Assembly (NCBI RefSeq): GCF_004342905.1
Contig: NZ_SMAN01000005.1
Span: 1-64,000 of the forward strand
Origin: Melghiribacillus thermohalophilus
GTDB taxonomy: Bacteria > Bacillota > Bacilli > Bacillales > Alkalibacillaceae
DNA length: 64,000 bases
Direction of reading: 5' to 3'
The first letter of the stretch is position 1. Every line of letters begins with the position of its first letter. The position numbers and the translations under genes are program-made. Under the pieces are notes generated by a model. That model saw nothing but the letters and a program-made list of their open reading frames with translations, searched no databases and had not been told where the DNA came from. Below are positions 15,372 through 24,182 of the stretch, piece by piece.

Positions 15372-15693
15372 AAATAACCGTTTCTGCGTTAATTATTGGT
15401 ATCGTGACGGAAATGGCCCGCAAATTTCCTGTTTATGGAGGAATCATGGCTCCCTCCCTCTTGTCAGCCTGCTCAGTTTATTCTGGCTTTATGTACAACC
15501 GACACAACTAAGCAAATTTGCCATGGGGGTTTTATGGGGATTTCCTGCAACAGCTATTCTATTGCTGATCGTTGCTTTTTCCCTTAAATATTCCCAGTCT
15601 TTTTACATATCCATCCTGCTCGGAATCGGCGGCTGGTATGTATGGTTGGCCATCCAGAAATGGATGATTACTCAAATGCAGCATCATTCATAA
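15356..15693 (+). CDS. DUF3147 membrane protein, frameshifted
   Basis: From the ATG at 15356 (AGAGGAGG upstream) the frame reads MFFVLKITVSALIIGIVTEM...YGGIMA and then goes wrong (PSLLSACSVYSG), stopping at 15511. The missing remainder lies in another frame (SLPLVSLLSLFWLYVQ...) from 15451 to a stop at 15693. One extra base after 15450 restores an intact four-helix protein of about 112 residues typical of DUF3147. It overlaps marR and is probably its regulated partner. A real mutation or a sequencing error at the CTCCCTCCCTC stretch are both possible. Confidence 0.75.
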
Positions 15694-15779
15694 TTTTTTA
15701 TGGAAAGTTACGGTTTCTCTAACGTTATCGCATATAATAGAATTAACCTTGAAACTGAATTCAGAAAGGTTGAGTCTCT

Positions 15780-16340
15780 ATGAAAAAAGTACTGGTGTTA
15801 GAAGGCAGCTCCCGGCCCAACGGGAATACGGAAGCACTTACAAACGTATTAATGAACGGAATTGAACGAACGACGATTTTCTTGCGGGAAAAAAATATTC
15901 TTCCTATCGTCGACAAACGGCATGATGAAGATGGGTTTTCCATTGTCAATGATGATCATGATGCTCTGATGAAGGCAGTCTTTTCCCATGATATTCTCGT
16001 TTTCTCTACACCGATTTACTGGTACAGCATGTCAGGCATCATGAAAAACTTTGTGGATCGCTGGTCACAAACTGCCCGGGATGAACGTTTTCAGATGAAA
16101 GAAGAGATGAAAAGAAAAGAAGCATATGTTGTGATTTGCGGGGGTGACCAGCCCCGGATCAAAGGACTGCCGCTGATTCAACAGTTCCAGCATACGTTTC
16201 ATTTTGTCGGGATATCTTTTCAGGATTATATCATTGGCCATGCCGGAAAACCCGGAGAAATATGGAATGATACCTATGCTTTAAGTGCCGCACAGGCATT
16301 AAATGATGTGATTAAAGAAAAGATCCATACTCAACCGTAA
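15780..16340 (+). CDS. flavodoxin-like NAD(P)H-dependent FMN oxidoreductase
   Basis: The 186-residue cytosolic flavoprotein has the FMN phosphate-binding loop GSSRPNGNTEAL (9-20), the isoalloxazine-contact motif TPIYWYSMSGIMKNFVDR (about 79-96) and a GG loop near 120. The family reduces quinones, azo dyes or nitro compounds, or supplies reduced FMN. Substrate not predictable. A TATAAT box lies at 15733-15738. Monocistronic. Confidence 0.87.
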   Translation: MKKVLVLEGSSRPNGNTEALTNVLMNGIERTTIFLREKNILPIVDKRHDEDGFSIVNDDHDALMKAVFSHDILVFSTPIYWYSMSGIMKNFVDRWSQTARDERFQMKEEMKRKEAYVVICGGDQPRIKGLPLIQQFQHTFHFVGISFQDYIIGHAGKPGEIWNDTYALSAAQALNDVIKEKIHTQP

Positions 16341-16422
16341 ACACCTAGTGAGTGGTAACTGGCAGGGGAGGCAGAGACGCAGAGCTTTTTGCCTGATATA
16401 CTGATCCACCAGGATGGCCTTT

Positions 16423-18012
16423 TTAAGTAGTATCCTGTTTTCCAGGAAAAATTTCAAAATCGTTTCCGGACGATTTTTTGATATTGTACATGGATTGGTC
16501 TGCATAGCGAAGCAGTTCATCACAGGTTTCTCCATGCGAAGGACAGATGCTTACCCCAATGCTCATGTTTACTGGGATATGAATGTTTCCGGAAACAAAG
16601 GGATTCTTATTGATCGTCTGATAGAGTTCAGACATATACTCCTTTATGGCATCCATTGAAGATACGTTTTCCAGAAACAAGACAAATTCATCGCCTCCAA
16701 GTCTTGCAGCGACTCCCTGGTCAAGCATGGATTCCTTTAACAAATACGCTACATGTTTAAGAAATTGATCGCCTACCGTATGGCCATACTGGTCATTGAC
16801 ATGTTTAAAATGATCCAGATCGATTAAAACCAGGGCCAGGAGGGATTGCTCGTGGTTTTCTTTCCATTCTTTTACCCTTTCCTCAAAACGTTTATAGAAA
16901 TACCTTCTATTCGATAAGCCCGTCAAATAGTCATGGTAAGCAAGAAAAGAAATTCGCCTGGATTTTTCCATATCTCCGGTTACATCCCTTAAAATTAGTA
17001 TATAATGGGGATGTTCATCCACCAGAAGATAATCCCCTTCGATGACGACATCTTTCTTTTCATCGTTGATCATAAACCTGGTCTCCAGGCCTTTTATTTT
17101 TAGTTGATCATTCAATCCTGACTCAAAGGCCTGTTCCCATTTTTTCATGACGCCAGGATGGATAAACTCACTGATGTTTGTATCATGGTTTTCTTCCAGA
17201 TATAACATCTTTTTGGCCCCGGGGTTCGAATCAATAATGAGCCCCGTTCGATTCACGAGGAGAATCGCGAGAGGATTCAAGTTAAAAAGGGTTTCATATC
17301 TGGATTTGAAAGTGGTTAAAAAGTTATGGCGGTTCATCGCAAGCCTCAGAGCAAAACCCCATATAATTCCTGCATATATAAATGGATGAGGCGGAAGACC
17401 TGAGCCAAATGGAATATAGCCAAACACACTAGTCCAAACCAACATCAATCCCATTGTCAAAAGCAATGTTTTATAAAGTCTTTTCCTCTCCCTGTTCAAT
17501 TCTTTTTGTAAGTAAAAGGCCAATATCATCATGTAAACCATAATGATGATATTTCCAAATGTCACGGTTGTATAATAAGCTGTATTATACTCAGGTACTT
17601 TCCAGATCCCCATTTGAACAAATTCTCGACTTGTGAACATCGTAGTTTCAGTCGCAGCATTTAACAGAATGAAGACGAGCGGGAGATAAAAAATGTATGG
17701 ATAAAGATGGCGGGGCATTTTTTTGTGAAGATCTGTGATGGCTGCAATGAAATGAAAACCCAGGGCCGGAATGATCACACCAACGTTTCCAAACCACCCA
17801 TTTACCAGAACCGGACTGTATTCCAGAGGCAGCAAATGCCGCAAATATTCTTCAACCAGTAAAAGAAAGTAACTGAATATCATTAAGCTGACCAGGCGGT
17901 GTTCGGTCTTGCGCGGATTGCGGGAGATAATATCCAGAGCCATATAAAATAGATAAAAGGCGGGAATCATGTAAGCAAGAAAAGGGATGATCACTTGTTG
18001 AACATGCAACAT
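16423..18012 (-). CDS. membrane-bound PAS-GGDEF diguanylate cyclase
   Basis: The protein has 529 residues. Seven or eight N-terminal hydrophobic helices (about 1-230) form an integral sensory module of the histidine-kinase N-terminal type. A PAS domain (about 240-355) follows, then a GGDEF domain with RLGGDEF at 437-443, so it should make c-di-GMP from two GTP. The usual RxxD inhibitory site five residues before GGDEF is absent, suggesting no product feedback. The opposing activity, HD-GYP, is encoded at 32.5 kb. Signal unknown. Confidence 0.9.
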   Translation of the reverse strand: MLHVQQVIIPFLAYMIPAFYLFYMALDIISRNPRKTEHRLVSLMIFSYFLLLVEEYLRHLLPLEYSPVLVNGWFGNVGVIIPALGFHFIAAITDLHKKMPRHLYPYIFYLPLVFILLNAATETTMFTSREFVQMGIWKVPEYNTAYYTTVTFGNIIIMVYMMILAFYLQKELNRERKRLYKTLLLTMGLMLVWTSVFGYIPFGSGLPPHPFIYAGIIWGFALRLAMNRHNFLTTFKSRYETLFNLNPLAILLVNRTGLIIDSNPGAKKMLYLEENHDTNISEFIHPGVMKKWEQAFESGLNDQLKIKGLETRFMINDEKKDVVIEGDYLLVDEHPHYILILRDVTGDMEKSRRISFLAYHDYLTGLSNRRYFYKRFEERVKEWKENHEQSLLALVLIDLDHFKHVNDQYGHTVGDQFLKHVAYLLKESMLDQGVAARLGGDEFVLFLENVSSMDAIKEYMSELYQTINKNPFVSGNIHIPVNMSIGVSICPSHGETCDELLRYADQSMYNIKKSSGNDFEIFPGKQDTT

Positions 18013-18334
18013 TATCCCTACTTTCTATTATAAAATCATTCTGTACTTTAAGATTATCATGATTTGACAGACGATTCTACAAAAATAGACATATTTTTAA
18101 AAATACTTTGCCAATTTAGTAGGTCTAAAAGATTATTCCCTGAGGAAGAGATGATGGTTTTTTAAGTCTAATGGACTACACACAGGAAGGAAATAGTTTT
18201 TTGATAGCTAAAACGATGTTCGGATGTATGTCATAGCAGCTGTGATTGCCTGACAAGCTGATAACAGGAAAAAGCCTGGTGAAATCCAGGCTGTGTGCAT
18301 GACTCTATAGAGTGCATGGTATAAAACGTAAAAA

Positions 18335-18646
18335 GGGGCTGGGACAAAGCCGCATCAGACAATGAAAAATCCGAACTATATTCCATCATCGTGATGAGTT
18401 CGGATTTTTTCTTTCGTCAAAATGCTTCGCTTGCCGCGGCACGGCCTGAGGCTTCCTAAGGCAGCTCATCTTTTCTGTCTTTAGGAATTTTCGACTTTTG
18501 CTATTCTCGCTAGGCACAGGACGTGCTCGTGTCAGACGTTGGCCACAGGACGTAGCCGGTTTTAGTCGATCTGGAGCCCACGCATGTTGACTACATAAAT
18601 GTTTTGTTCGTCTTTTCTACCGTTCTTTCATTTTTGTCCCATCCTC
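18335..18646. repeat. about 310-bp element bounded by inverted GGxTGGGACAAA ends
   Basis: This stretch starts GGGGCTGGGACAAAG (18335-18349) and ends TTTTTGTCCCATCC (complement GGATGGGACAAAAA), giving imperfect inverted ends. Inside are a strong hairpin (AAAAATCCGAAC / GTTCGGATTTTTT, about 18364-18407) and GC-rich stems with repeated CACAGGACGT. No ORF with a ribosome site is present. GGCTGGGACAAA motifs recur between genes in many low-GC Gram-positives, so a MITE-like or processed-RNA repeat is likely. The rest of the 18013-18652 gap holds only a small hairpin (AGCCTGG / CCAGGCT near 18274-18293). Confidence 0.5.
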
Positions 18647-18652
18647 AAGAAC

Positions 18653-19048
18653 TTAATGGGTATTTTGGTTTTGATAATGATCAAAGGTATCCATTGCGAG
18701 TGTAGCACCCTGCGAAAATGCTGCTCCCCCGCCAAGTGCGGCGCTGATAGCCAGTGTTTCCATAATCTCCTGTTCTGTGGCTCCATGTTCCACTGCGCCT
18801 TTGGTATGGTAAATAATACAATATTCGTCCTGGGCATAAATGCTGATGGCCAGAGCCATTAATTGTTTTTCCTTCTCTTTTATGGCTCCCGGTTTAAAGC
18901 AGGCATCCGTAAAATCGAAATAACCCTGTGTCATTTCTGGAAGCCGTTCTCTTAAACGTGCACTTCCCTGTTTGTAATCCATAATGGACTGATCAAAATA
19001 ATTGACCGCACCGTTTTGGTTGTCATATAGCGTATCCCGTGTATCCAT
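18653..19048 (-). CDS. carboxymuconolactone decarboxylase / AhpD-like protein
   Basis: The 131-residue alpha-helical protein has the CMD-type core EYCIIYHTKGAVEHGATEQE followed by a glycine-alanine helix. The Cys and His four apart match the AhpD-like active site except that the second Cys of CxxC is missing, so a peroxidase role is doubtful. The ATG at 19048 is chosen because GAGGTGGAG is just upstream. Monocistronic. Function within the family not determinable. Confidence 0.78.
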   Translation of the reverse strand: MDTRDTLYDNQNGAVNYFDQSIMDYKQGSARLRERLPEMTQGYFDFTDACFKPGAIKEKEKQLMALAISIYAQDEYCIIYHTKGAVEHGATEQEIMETLAISAALGGGAAFSQGATLAMDTFDHYQNQNTH

Positions 19049-19190
19049 AAACTCCACCTCATCCATCAATTTAGTCATTCTTAAGTTTTATCATAGGGAT
19101 GATGACATACATGGAATTATGTGGAATTTAACAACCTGCATAAATCATTGATCTTAGCAAGAAACTATATGCAAAAAGGAGCTGTTTGAA

Positions 19191-19385
19191 ATGAACACTC
19201 AGCGCGCTAAAGAAATAGCAGAATCTCCGCGCATGATTCATGTTACCTATAATGGAATGCCCATATTTATCCAGCATGTGGATGAAGAACAGGATATGGC
19301 AAGAATTTATCCGTTAGATAACCCGGAACATGAACAGGAGGTACCTGTCCGTCAATTAAAAGAGGAAAACAAGGAGCATTTTTAA
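19191..19385 (+). CDS. sspH: small acid-soluble spore protein, H type
   Basis: The 64-residue protein reads [20 protein letters not shown] and then [20 protein letters not shown], the conserved pattern of SspH minor small acid-soluble proteins packed in the spore core. It marks the organism as a spore former. AAAAAGGAG lies 10 nt before the ATG. In B. subtilis such genes are expressed in the forespore under sigma G; no promoter was assigned here. Confidence 0.9.
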   Translation: MNTQRAKEIAESPRMIHVTYNGMPIFIQHVDEEQDMARIYPLDNPEHEQEVPVRQLKEENKEHF

Positions 19386-19622
19386 GAACAGCATCAGGCG
19401 CCCGCTTAGTCCCGAGGACTGCTGGTGGTAGCGCGAGGAAAATGCCCGTCTTCCGGGGACCGAGACAGTTCAAGGGGCTGGGTGCCGAAGCTGGACATCC
19501 CCCGTTTTAACCAGTTTCCGAATTTTTTTATCCTTTGAACTGGTTGTCCAACTCAGCCGTTACTGTATGTATTCCGCTATTTCAGCCCCGTATCATTATT
19601 TGTCTTATCAATCAGACCCTGA

Positions 19623-19781
19623 TCAGCAAAAAATAGAAAACCCCTGCTGGGAAACTCTGTCCGTATTGGTGAGTAATACAAACACAATGATCGCCGTTAA
19701 TATTCCAAGCAAATAAAAAAGCAAAGCCAGAAGGAATAAATCACCTTTTGACCAGCTTTTGTTCTGATTGCTCACATGCAT
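19623..19781 (-). CDS. 52-residue single-helix membrane protein, unidentified
   Basis: The ORF starts at the ATG at 19781 right behind a full GGAGGTGGCGA ribosome site and ends TGA at 19623. The product has a polar N-terminus (NQNKSWSKGD), one long hydrophobic helix (LFLLALLFYLLGILTAIIVF) and a short polar tail ending FSIFC. Family not recognised. The strong ribosome site and clean topology support it. It follows the zinc-ribbon ORF on the same strand. Upstream, 19386-19622 holds GC-rich inverted repeats but no other gene. Confidence 0.6.
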   Translation of the reverse strand: MHVSNQNKSWSKGDLFLLALLFYLLGILTAIIVFVLLTNTDRVSQQGFSIFC

Positions 19782-19850
19782 TCGCCACCTCCTTTTTTAC
19801 ACAATGTATTCAGGGAGGCGGCGAAATATGCGGAGGTTATCGAGCCATAG

Positions 19851-19997
19851 TCAGTCCTTTCTTACCCTGTCAGCGGTCTGAGAATCGGAACAGGCAAAAC
19901 ATTTCAGCTGCCCATTTTCACTGACACCGTCCAGAAATCCATTTCGGCAATAAATATCCTTCCCACAGTTTTCACACGTTCCTACATATTCTTCCAG
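19851..19997 (-). CDS. small zinc-ribbon-like protein with a probable CTG start
   Basis: The open frame encodes about 48 residues with CENC at 8-11 and CFAC at 33-36, plus an extra Cys at 17, the layout of a small zinc ribbon. GGAGGG lies 8 nt before an in-frame CTG (19997). The only other upstream start is a TTG at 20015 without a ribosome site, and there is no ATG. The Cys spacing makes it more than a chance frame. It lies behind the MATE gene on the same strand. Function unknown. Confidence 0.45.
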   Translation of the reverse strand: MEEYVGTCENCGKDIYCRNGFLDGVSENGQLKCFACSDSQTADRVRKD

Positions 19998-20066
19998 GCC
20001 TTGACCCTCCTTCAAGATAAGGGGTTATAGTTTTATATGTATGATTTGTTTGTTTGGAATTGGAAT

Positions 20067-21419
20067 CTATTCATCTTTTTTCTCTTTAAAAAGTTGAATG
20101 TCCCGCCATTTGCCAAACCGGTAGTAGCCCATAGCGACGAAACTGCTGAGGATAAAACTGATTCCGATACCATACGCAATCCCTTCCTCCCCCATCCAGG
20201 AAGAAACGAGATCACTCAGCGGATATCTGAGCACCCAGAAGGAGATAAGGTTAAGCACAAGTACCTGATACATGGCGCCGGATGCCCGTACCACTCCATT
20301 TAAAATAAAGTTAATCCCTAAAAACGGATAGAATAAACCGACCGTTTTCAGGTAGGTGGAGCCGAATTGGACTGCTGCTTCCTCCTGAATAAACAGGCGG
20401 ACGCCATACTCGCCGAACAGAACGAGCAAAATCGCGATCAAAAACATGACAGACAAGTTATACAACAGGCCATATTTCGCAATGCGCCCTACCCGCTCCC
20501 ATTTTCCTTTACCTATATTTTGTCCAGCCATGCTGGTTACCGCAATCCCGAGGGCATGGGCTGGCAACATGAGAAGACTGTCAAGACGCTGGGCTGCACT
20601 AAATCCCGCCACCACATCTTCCCCAAAGGAAGTGACTACACTCATGATCGCGGCAGATCCTGCAGAAATAACAGACATCTGAAGGCCCGACGGAATTCCC
20701 AGTTTCAGAATCACGAACACTTCCTCTTTTGCAGGTATAACTGGCACTGAAAAAGGTACAAGTTTTCGTTTTAATACGTAAACGACCCCAAACAGAAAAG
20801 AAAGCCCCTGGGAAAGAATGGTGGACACGGCTGCACCCTGTACGCCCAGGCCAAATACCGAAATAAAAAGAGGATCCAGAACGGTATTCAGCAATACAGC
20901 AATGGCAACAAATCGAAGAGGTGTCTGGCTGTCCCCGAGGGCACGGAGTACCGCCCCGATAAAGTTATACCCGGTTAAAAAGAAAACCCCGACAGCATTG
21001 ATCTGCAGGTAAGTTCTGGCCTCATCCATCAAGGTTTCTGGTGTCCCCAACAGGACGAGAATCGGTTCAGCAAAGAAAAAGGCGACAGAACCAAGAACCG
21101 CGGACATTAGAAATAACATGATAACAAAGGCATTTACGTAACGCTTTAACCCCTCTCCATCACCTTTTCCTTTTTGCTGGGACAAAATGGTAAGGGTGGC
21201 GTTGTTGATTCCTATGATAAATGAAAGCATCGTAAAAATAACGGTACCAGAAACAGCGACAGAACCAAGGGCGTTGGCTCCGATTAAATTGCCGACCCAC
21301 AAACTGTCAATAAACTGATAAGATACCTGAAGCAAATTGGCAAAAATAATCGGTCCTGAGAAAAGGAATAGTTGTTTGAGAATATTCCCCTCTGTAAAAT
21401 CATGTTTTTTTGATTTCAT
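20067..21419 (-). CDS. MATE-family multidrug/Na+ antiporter
   Basis: A 450-residue protein of 12 helices in two homologous halves, with the MATE N-terminus LKQLFLFSGPIIFANLLQVSYQ and NATLTILSQQKGKGDGEGLK. It probably exports organic cations or drugs using Na+ or H+. The ATG at 21419 is chosen because AGGGAG precedes it; earlier in-frame starts lack a site. Substrate unknown. Confidence 0.9.
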   Translation of the reverse strand: MKSKKHDFTEGNILKQLFLFSGPIIFANLLQVSYQFIDSLWVGNLIGANALGSVAVSGTVIFTMLSFIIGINNATLTILSQQKGKGDGEGLKRYVNAFVIMLFLMSAVLGSVAFFFAEPILVLLGTPETLMDEARTYLQINAVGVFFLTGYNFIGAVLRALGDSQTPLRFVAIAVLLNTVLDPLFISVFGLGVQGAAVSTILSQGLSFLFGVVYVLKRKLVPFSVPVIPAKEEVFVILKLGIPSGLQMSVISAGSAAIMSVVTSFGEDVVAGFSAAQRLDSLLMLPAHALGIAVTSMAGQNIGKGKWERVGRIAKYGLLYNLSVMFLIAILLVLFGEYGVRLFIQEEAAVQFGSTYLKTVGLFYPFLGINFILNGVVRASGAMYQVLVLNLISFWVLRYPLSDLVSSWMGEEGIAYGIGISFILSSFVAMGYYRFGKWRDIQLFKEKKDE

Positions 21420-21633
21420 GTTATATCTCCCTGCTTCCAAACATGTTCTCCAATATCTTACCATATGACCCCCCGCTTTAAGATTCACATGCTTAAAACA
21501 AACCATAATAGCATAATATAAAATAAGCTTGATTAGCCGTGATCACGGAAGCCTGCCCGCATTATGGATTGAATCAGGCAATCGCCAAAACCCCCTTCAT
21601 GAAGGCCATTTGTTGACCCACTACGTTGTATGT

Positions 21634-21799
21634 TGTCCGTCAAAAATGAGATGACGGACATATCTATCTCCTATTGATGAAATGGTTTCCTTCATAAACG
21701 TGATGACGGACTTTTCTGTCACTTGTTAGAGAAATGATGTCCTTCATCAACTCAGTGACGGATATTTCTTTTATTTTTTAGTGATTGTTGTCCACCATG
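21634..21799. repeat. 52-bp-period dyad array (four units)
   Basis: The dyad TGTCC(G/T)TCA...TGACGGACA starts at 21634, 21686, 21738 and 21790, exactly 52 bp apart; the last copy is partial. In the first the 9-bp arms are perfect. Between dyads the sequence is loosely conserved (tatct-tcxcttgtt-gaaatg). The array fills the gap between the divergent MATE and NagZ genes (21420-21988); nothing else was seen there. The same family occurs at 40182-40470. Confidence 0.8.
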
Positions 21800-21988
21800 A
21801 TCAAACCTGGCATTGACCAATCGGACAGGATGAAGCCAGCGGTGAAGTGAAGTTGCGACTTTGCGTATAATGCATCGCATGGGTTCTGACGTTAACATAT
21901 TGGCACTGTTGGATCGGCCAGTAAGCCATCTGTCCCAATTCAAAACAGAGATGTGGAACCTAATCCGTCCTGGTAAGGAGTGATACGT

Positions 21989-23551
21989 ATGCTGGATCAT
22001 CTCACCCTTGAGCAGAAAATCGGACAATTACTCATGTGCGGATTTTTTGGAACAGAACCATCCCATGAAGTTGTTGACTTGATTAAAAACTTTTTTATTG
22101 GAGGAATCTGTTATTTTGGCCGCAATCTTGAAAACCCTGAACAAATACACGAGTTGTCCGTAATGCTACAGGATCACGTTCCCCACGGGATTCCCTTGTT
22201 GATCTCCATTGATCAGGAAGGGGGAATGGTCCACCGCATTCATAAAGGGGTCACCCTCAGTCCCGGCAATATGGCTGTCGGTGCCACAGGAAATCCGACG
22301 TATGCCTATGAACTTGCCCGAATTGTAAGTGAAGAATTAAGAATCATGGGGATTAACATGAACTTTGCTCCCTGCATCGACGTTAATAATAACCCTCATA
22401 ATCCGGTGATCGGTGTTCGTTCGTATGGAGAGGACCCCAAAATGGTTGCGGAATTTGGCAGGCAGGCAATCCGGGGTTACCAGGATGGGGGGGTTGCTGC
22501 TTCCGCCAAACATTTCCCGGGGCACGGGGATACGGAAATGGATTCGCACCTGGGCATGCCGGTTGTGCACCATCCCATTTCCCGACTCGAAAGGGTGGAA
22601 CTTTTCCCTTTTCGCAAGGCGATTGAAGAAAATGTAGACAGCTTGATGGTGTCCCACGTCTGTTTTCCTGCCATCGAAGACGGGGTGCCTGCAACCCTGT
22701 CCAAAAACATGATCAATGGGGTGTTAAGAAATCAGTACAAGTATGAGGGAGTTGTGATTACAGATTGCATGGAAATGAGAGCCATCGAACATCATTACAA
22801 TGTAGAAGAAGCCGTAATCAAAGCGATACAGGCGGGGGCAGACATCCTATTATTCAGCCACTCTTATGAAAAACAAAAACGGGCTCTGCAGGCTCTCAAA
22901 CAGGCTGTTCAAAACGGTGAAATCTCGGAGAAACGAATTGATATATCCGTAGAACGCATTCTGTCCCTGAAGCGAAGGCGGATCAAATGTATTCACCCAG
23001 ATTTTGAGAAGAAGGAATTAGCCAAAAAACCAGGCCTGAATCTTGCCCAACGAATAAGGGATGAAAGCATCACCATTGTCAAAGATGACGACCATCTTAT
23101 TCCTGTCGACCCCGGCAAAAAAACTACCATTATCTGGCCAGAAATAGTGGTCACTTCAGACATTGATGAGGGATATGATCAAAAGGAAACGCTGGGCGAT
23201 TTTCTGAAACATCATGTGTCTGAATTAACCGAAATAAAAATCAAGGACACACCCCGCCGGGTCATTTTGGAGTCTGTTTTAAATGCAGAACAGGTAATGA
23301 TCTGCACCTATAACGCCGCAAAAGACCCTGCGCAAAAAGACCTTGTGGAAGAGATGATGAAAAAAACCGATGGAAAGGCCATGATTTGTGCGTTGAGGAA
23401 TCCTTATGACATGACACTTTTTCCGCAAATACGCACGTATGTAACCACATATGAAGCCACGTCTGGGTCTATTCAATCTTTAGCCAGGGTACTGACAGGA
23501 GAAATTCAGGCTGGGGGCCATCTTCCCGTAAGTTTGCACACGAAAAGCTGA
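21989..23551 (+). CDS. nagZ: beta-N-acetylhexosaminidase (NagZ family, GH3)
   Basis: GH3 enzyme of 520 residues. The TIM-barrel N-terminal domain has the NagZ signature KHFPGHGDTEMDSH (174-187) with the catalytic His/Asp loop, and the nucleophile Asp is in VVITDCMEM. A C-terminal alpha-beta domain follows (about 350-520). It removes N-acetylglucosamine from muropeptide fragments for recycling. No signal peptide is visible, so it should act in the cytoplasm. The start is the ATG at 21989 with AAGGAG 8 nt upstream. It is alone, without the murQ/murP neighbours seen in B. subtilis. Confidence 0.92.
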   Translation: MLDHLTLEQKIGQLLMCGFFGTEPSHEVVDLIKNFFIGGICYFGRNLENPEQIHELSVMLQDHVPHGIPLLISIDQEGGMVHRIHKGVTLSPGNMAVGATGNPTYAYELARIVSEELRIMGINMNFAPCIDVNNNPHNPVIGVRSYGEDPKMVAEFGRQAIRGYQDGGVAASAKHFPGHGDTEMDSHLGMPVVHHPISRLERVELFPFRKAIEENVDSLMVSHVCFPAIEDGVPATLSKNMINGVLRNQYKYEGVVITDCMEMRAIEHHYNVEEAVIKAIQAGADILLFSHSYEKQKRALQALKQAVQNGEISEKRIDISVERILSLKRRRIKCIHPDFEKKELAKKPGLNLAQRIRDESITIVKDDDHLIPVDPGKKTTIIWPEIVVTSDIDEGYDQKETLGDFLKHHVSELTEIKIKDTPRRVILESVLNAEQVMICTYNAAKDPAQKDLVEEMMKKTDGKAMICALRNPYDMTLFPQIRTYVTTYEATSGSIQSLARVLTGEIQAGGHLPVSLHTKS

Positions 23552-23635
23552 GTGTGATTGAACAACATACAGAATGGAAATTATCGTAAAGACACCTGTT
23601 TATGATATAATATGAAGCTAACAGGAGGTGTCCCG

Positions 23636-24181
23636 ATGAAAGCCTGGATTCAATCCCTATCAGCCATAGTTACCGTTTTCATTCTTACATCTTGTTCCGG
23701 TGGTCAACTGGTTGAAGTGGAACTTGTATCAGCGAAAGCTGACATTGTCTCCGATAAGAGCAAGGTTGGTGAACTGGTGATTAAAACAGAGGATGAAAGG
23801 TATTCCATAACTCCTACATCCCTCTATTATGAATTTACCTTTAAACATACCGGAAATCACACCATCGATCTGGACGATCAATTTTCCATAGAAGTTAAAC
23901 CCTTTGAGTCATTATCCGGCGAATCATTTGAACTTCTGGATAAAAATATTTTTGAACATGATCATGGGTATAGTCTGGTTCCAATGCCGTTTAAACCTGG
24001 TGAAGAAAAGAATGCATCCGTATACTATCATTTAGGAAAATATGTAGGTGATTCCGCTGTCCCTGTATTCCCAGATGATCAGCAATTAGAAGATTTAAAA
24101 GAACATGCTCTGGATGCTGAGCTTGTCATTCTTTATAAAGATGAAGAAATAGCCCGATTTGATTTATCCGATTATAAGTAG
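23636..24181 (+). CDS. lipoprotein of unknown function
   Basis: The 181-residue protein has a lipoprotein signal peptide ending in the lipobox LTSC, followed by a beta-rich domain with acidic patches. AGGAGGTG precedes the ATG at 23636. It would be anchored to the outer face of the membrane. No family recognised. It is convergent with the arylamine N-acetyltransferase gene, with only one base between the stops. Confidence 0.75.
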   Translation: MKAWIQSLSAIVTVFILTSCSGGQLVEVELVSAKADIVSDKSKVGELVIKTEDERYSITPTSLYYEFTFKHTGNHTIDLDDQFSIEVKPFESLSGESFELLDKNIFEHDHGYSLVPMPFKPGEEKNASVYYHLGKYVGDSAVPVFPDDQQLEDLKEHALDAELVILYKDEEIARFDLSDYK

Positions 24182-24182
24182 T

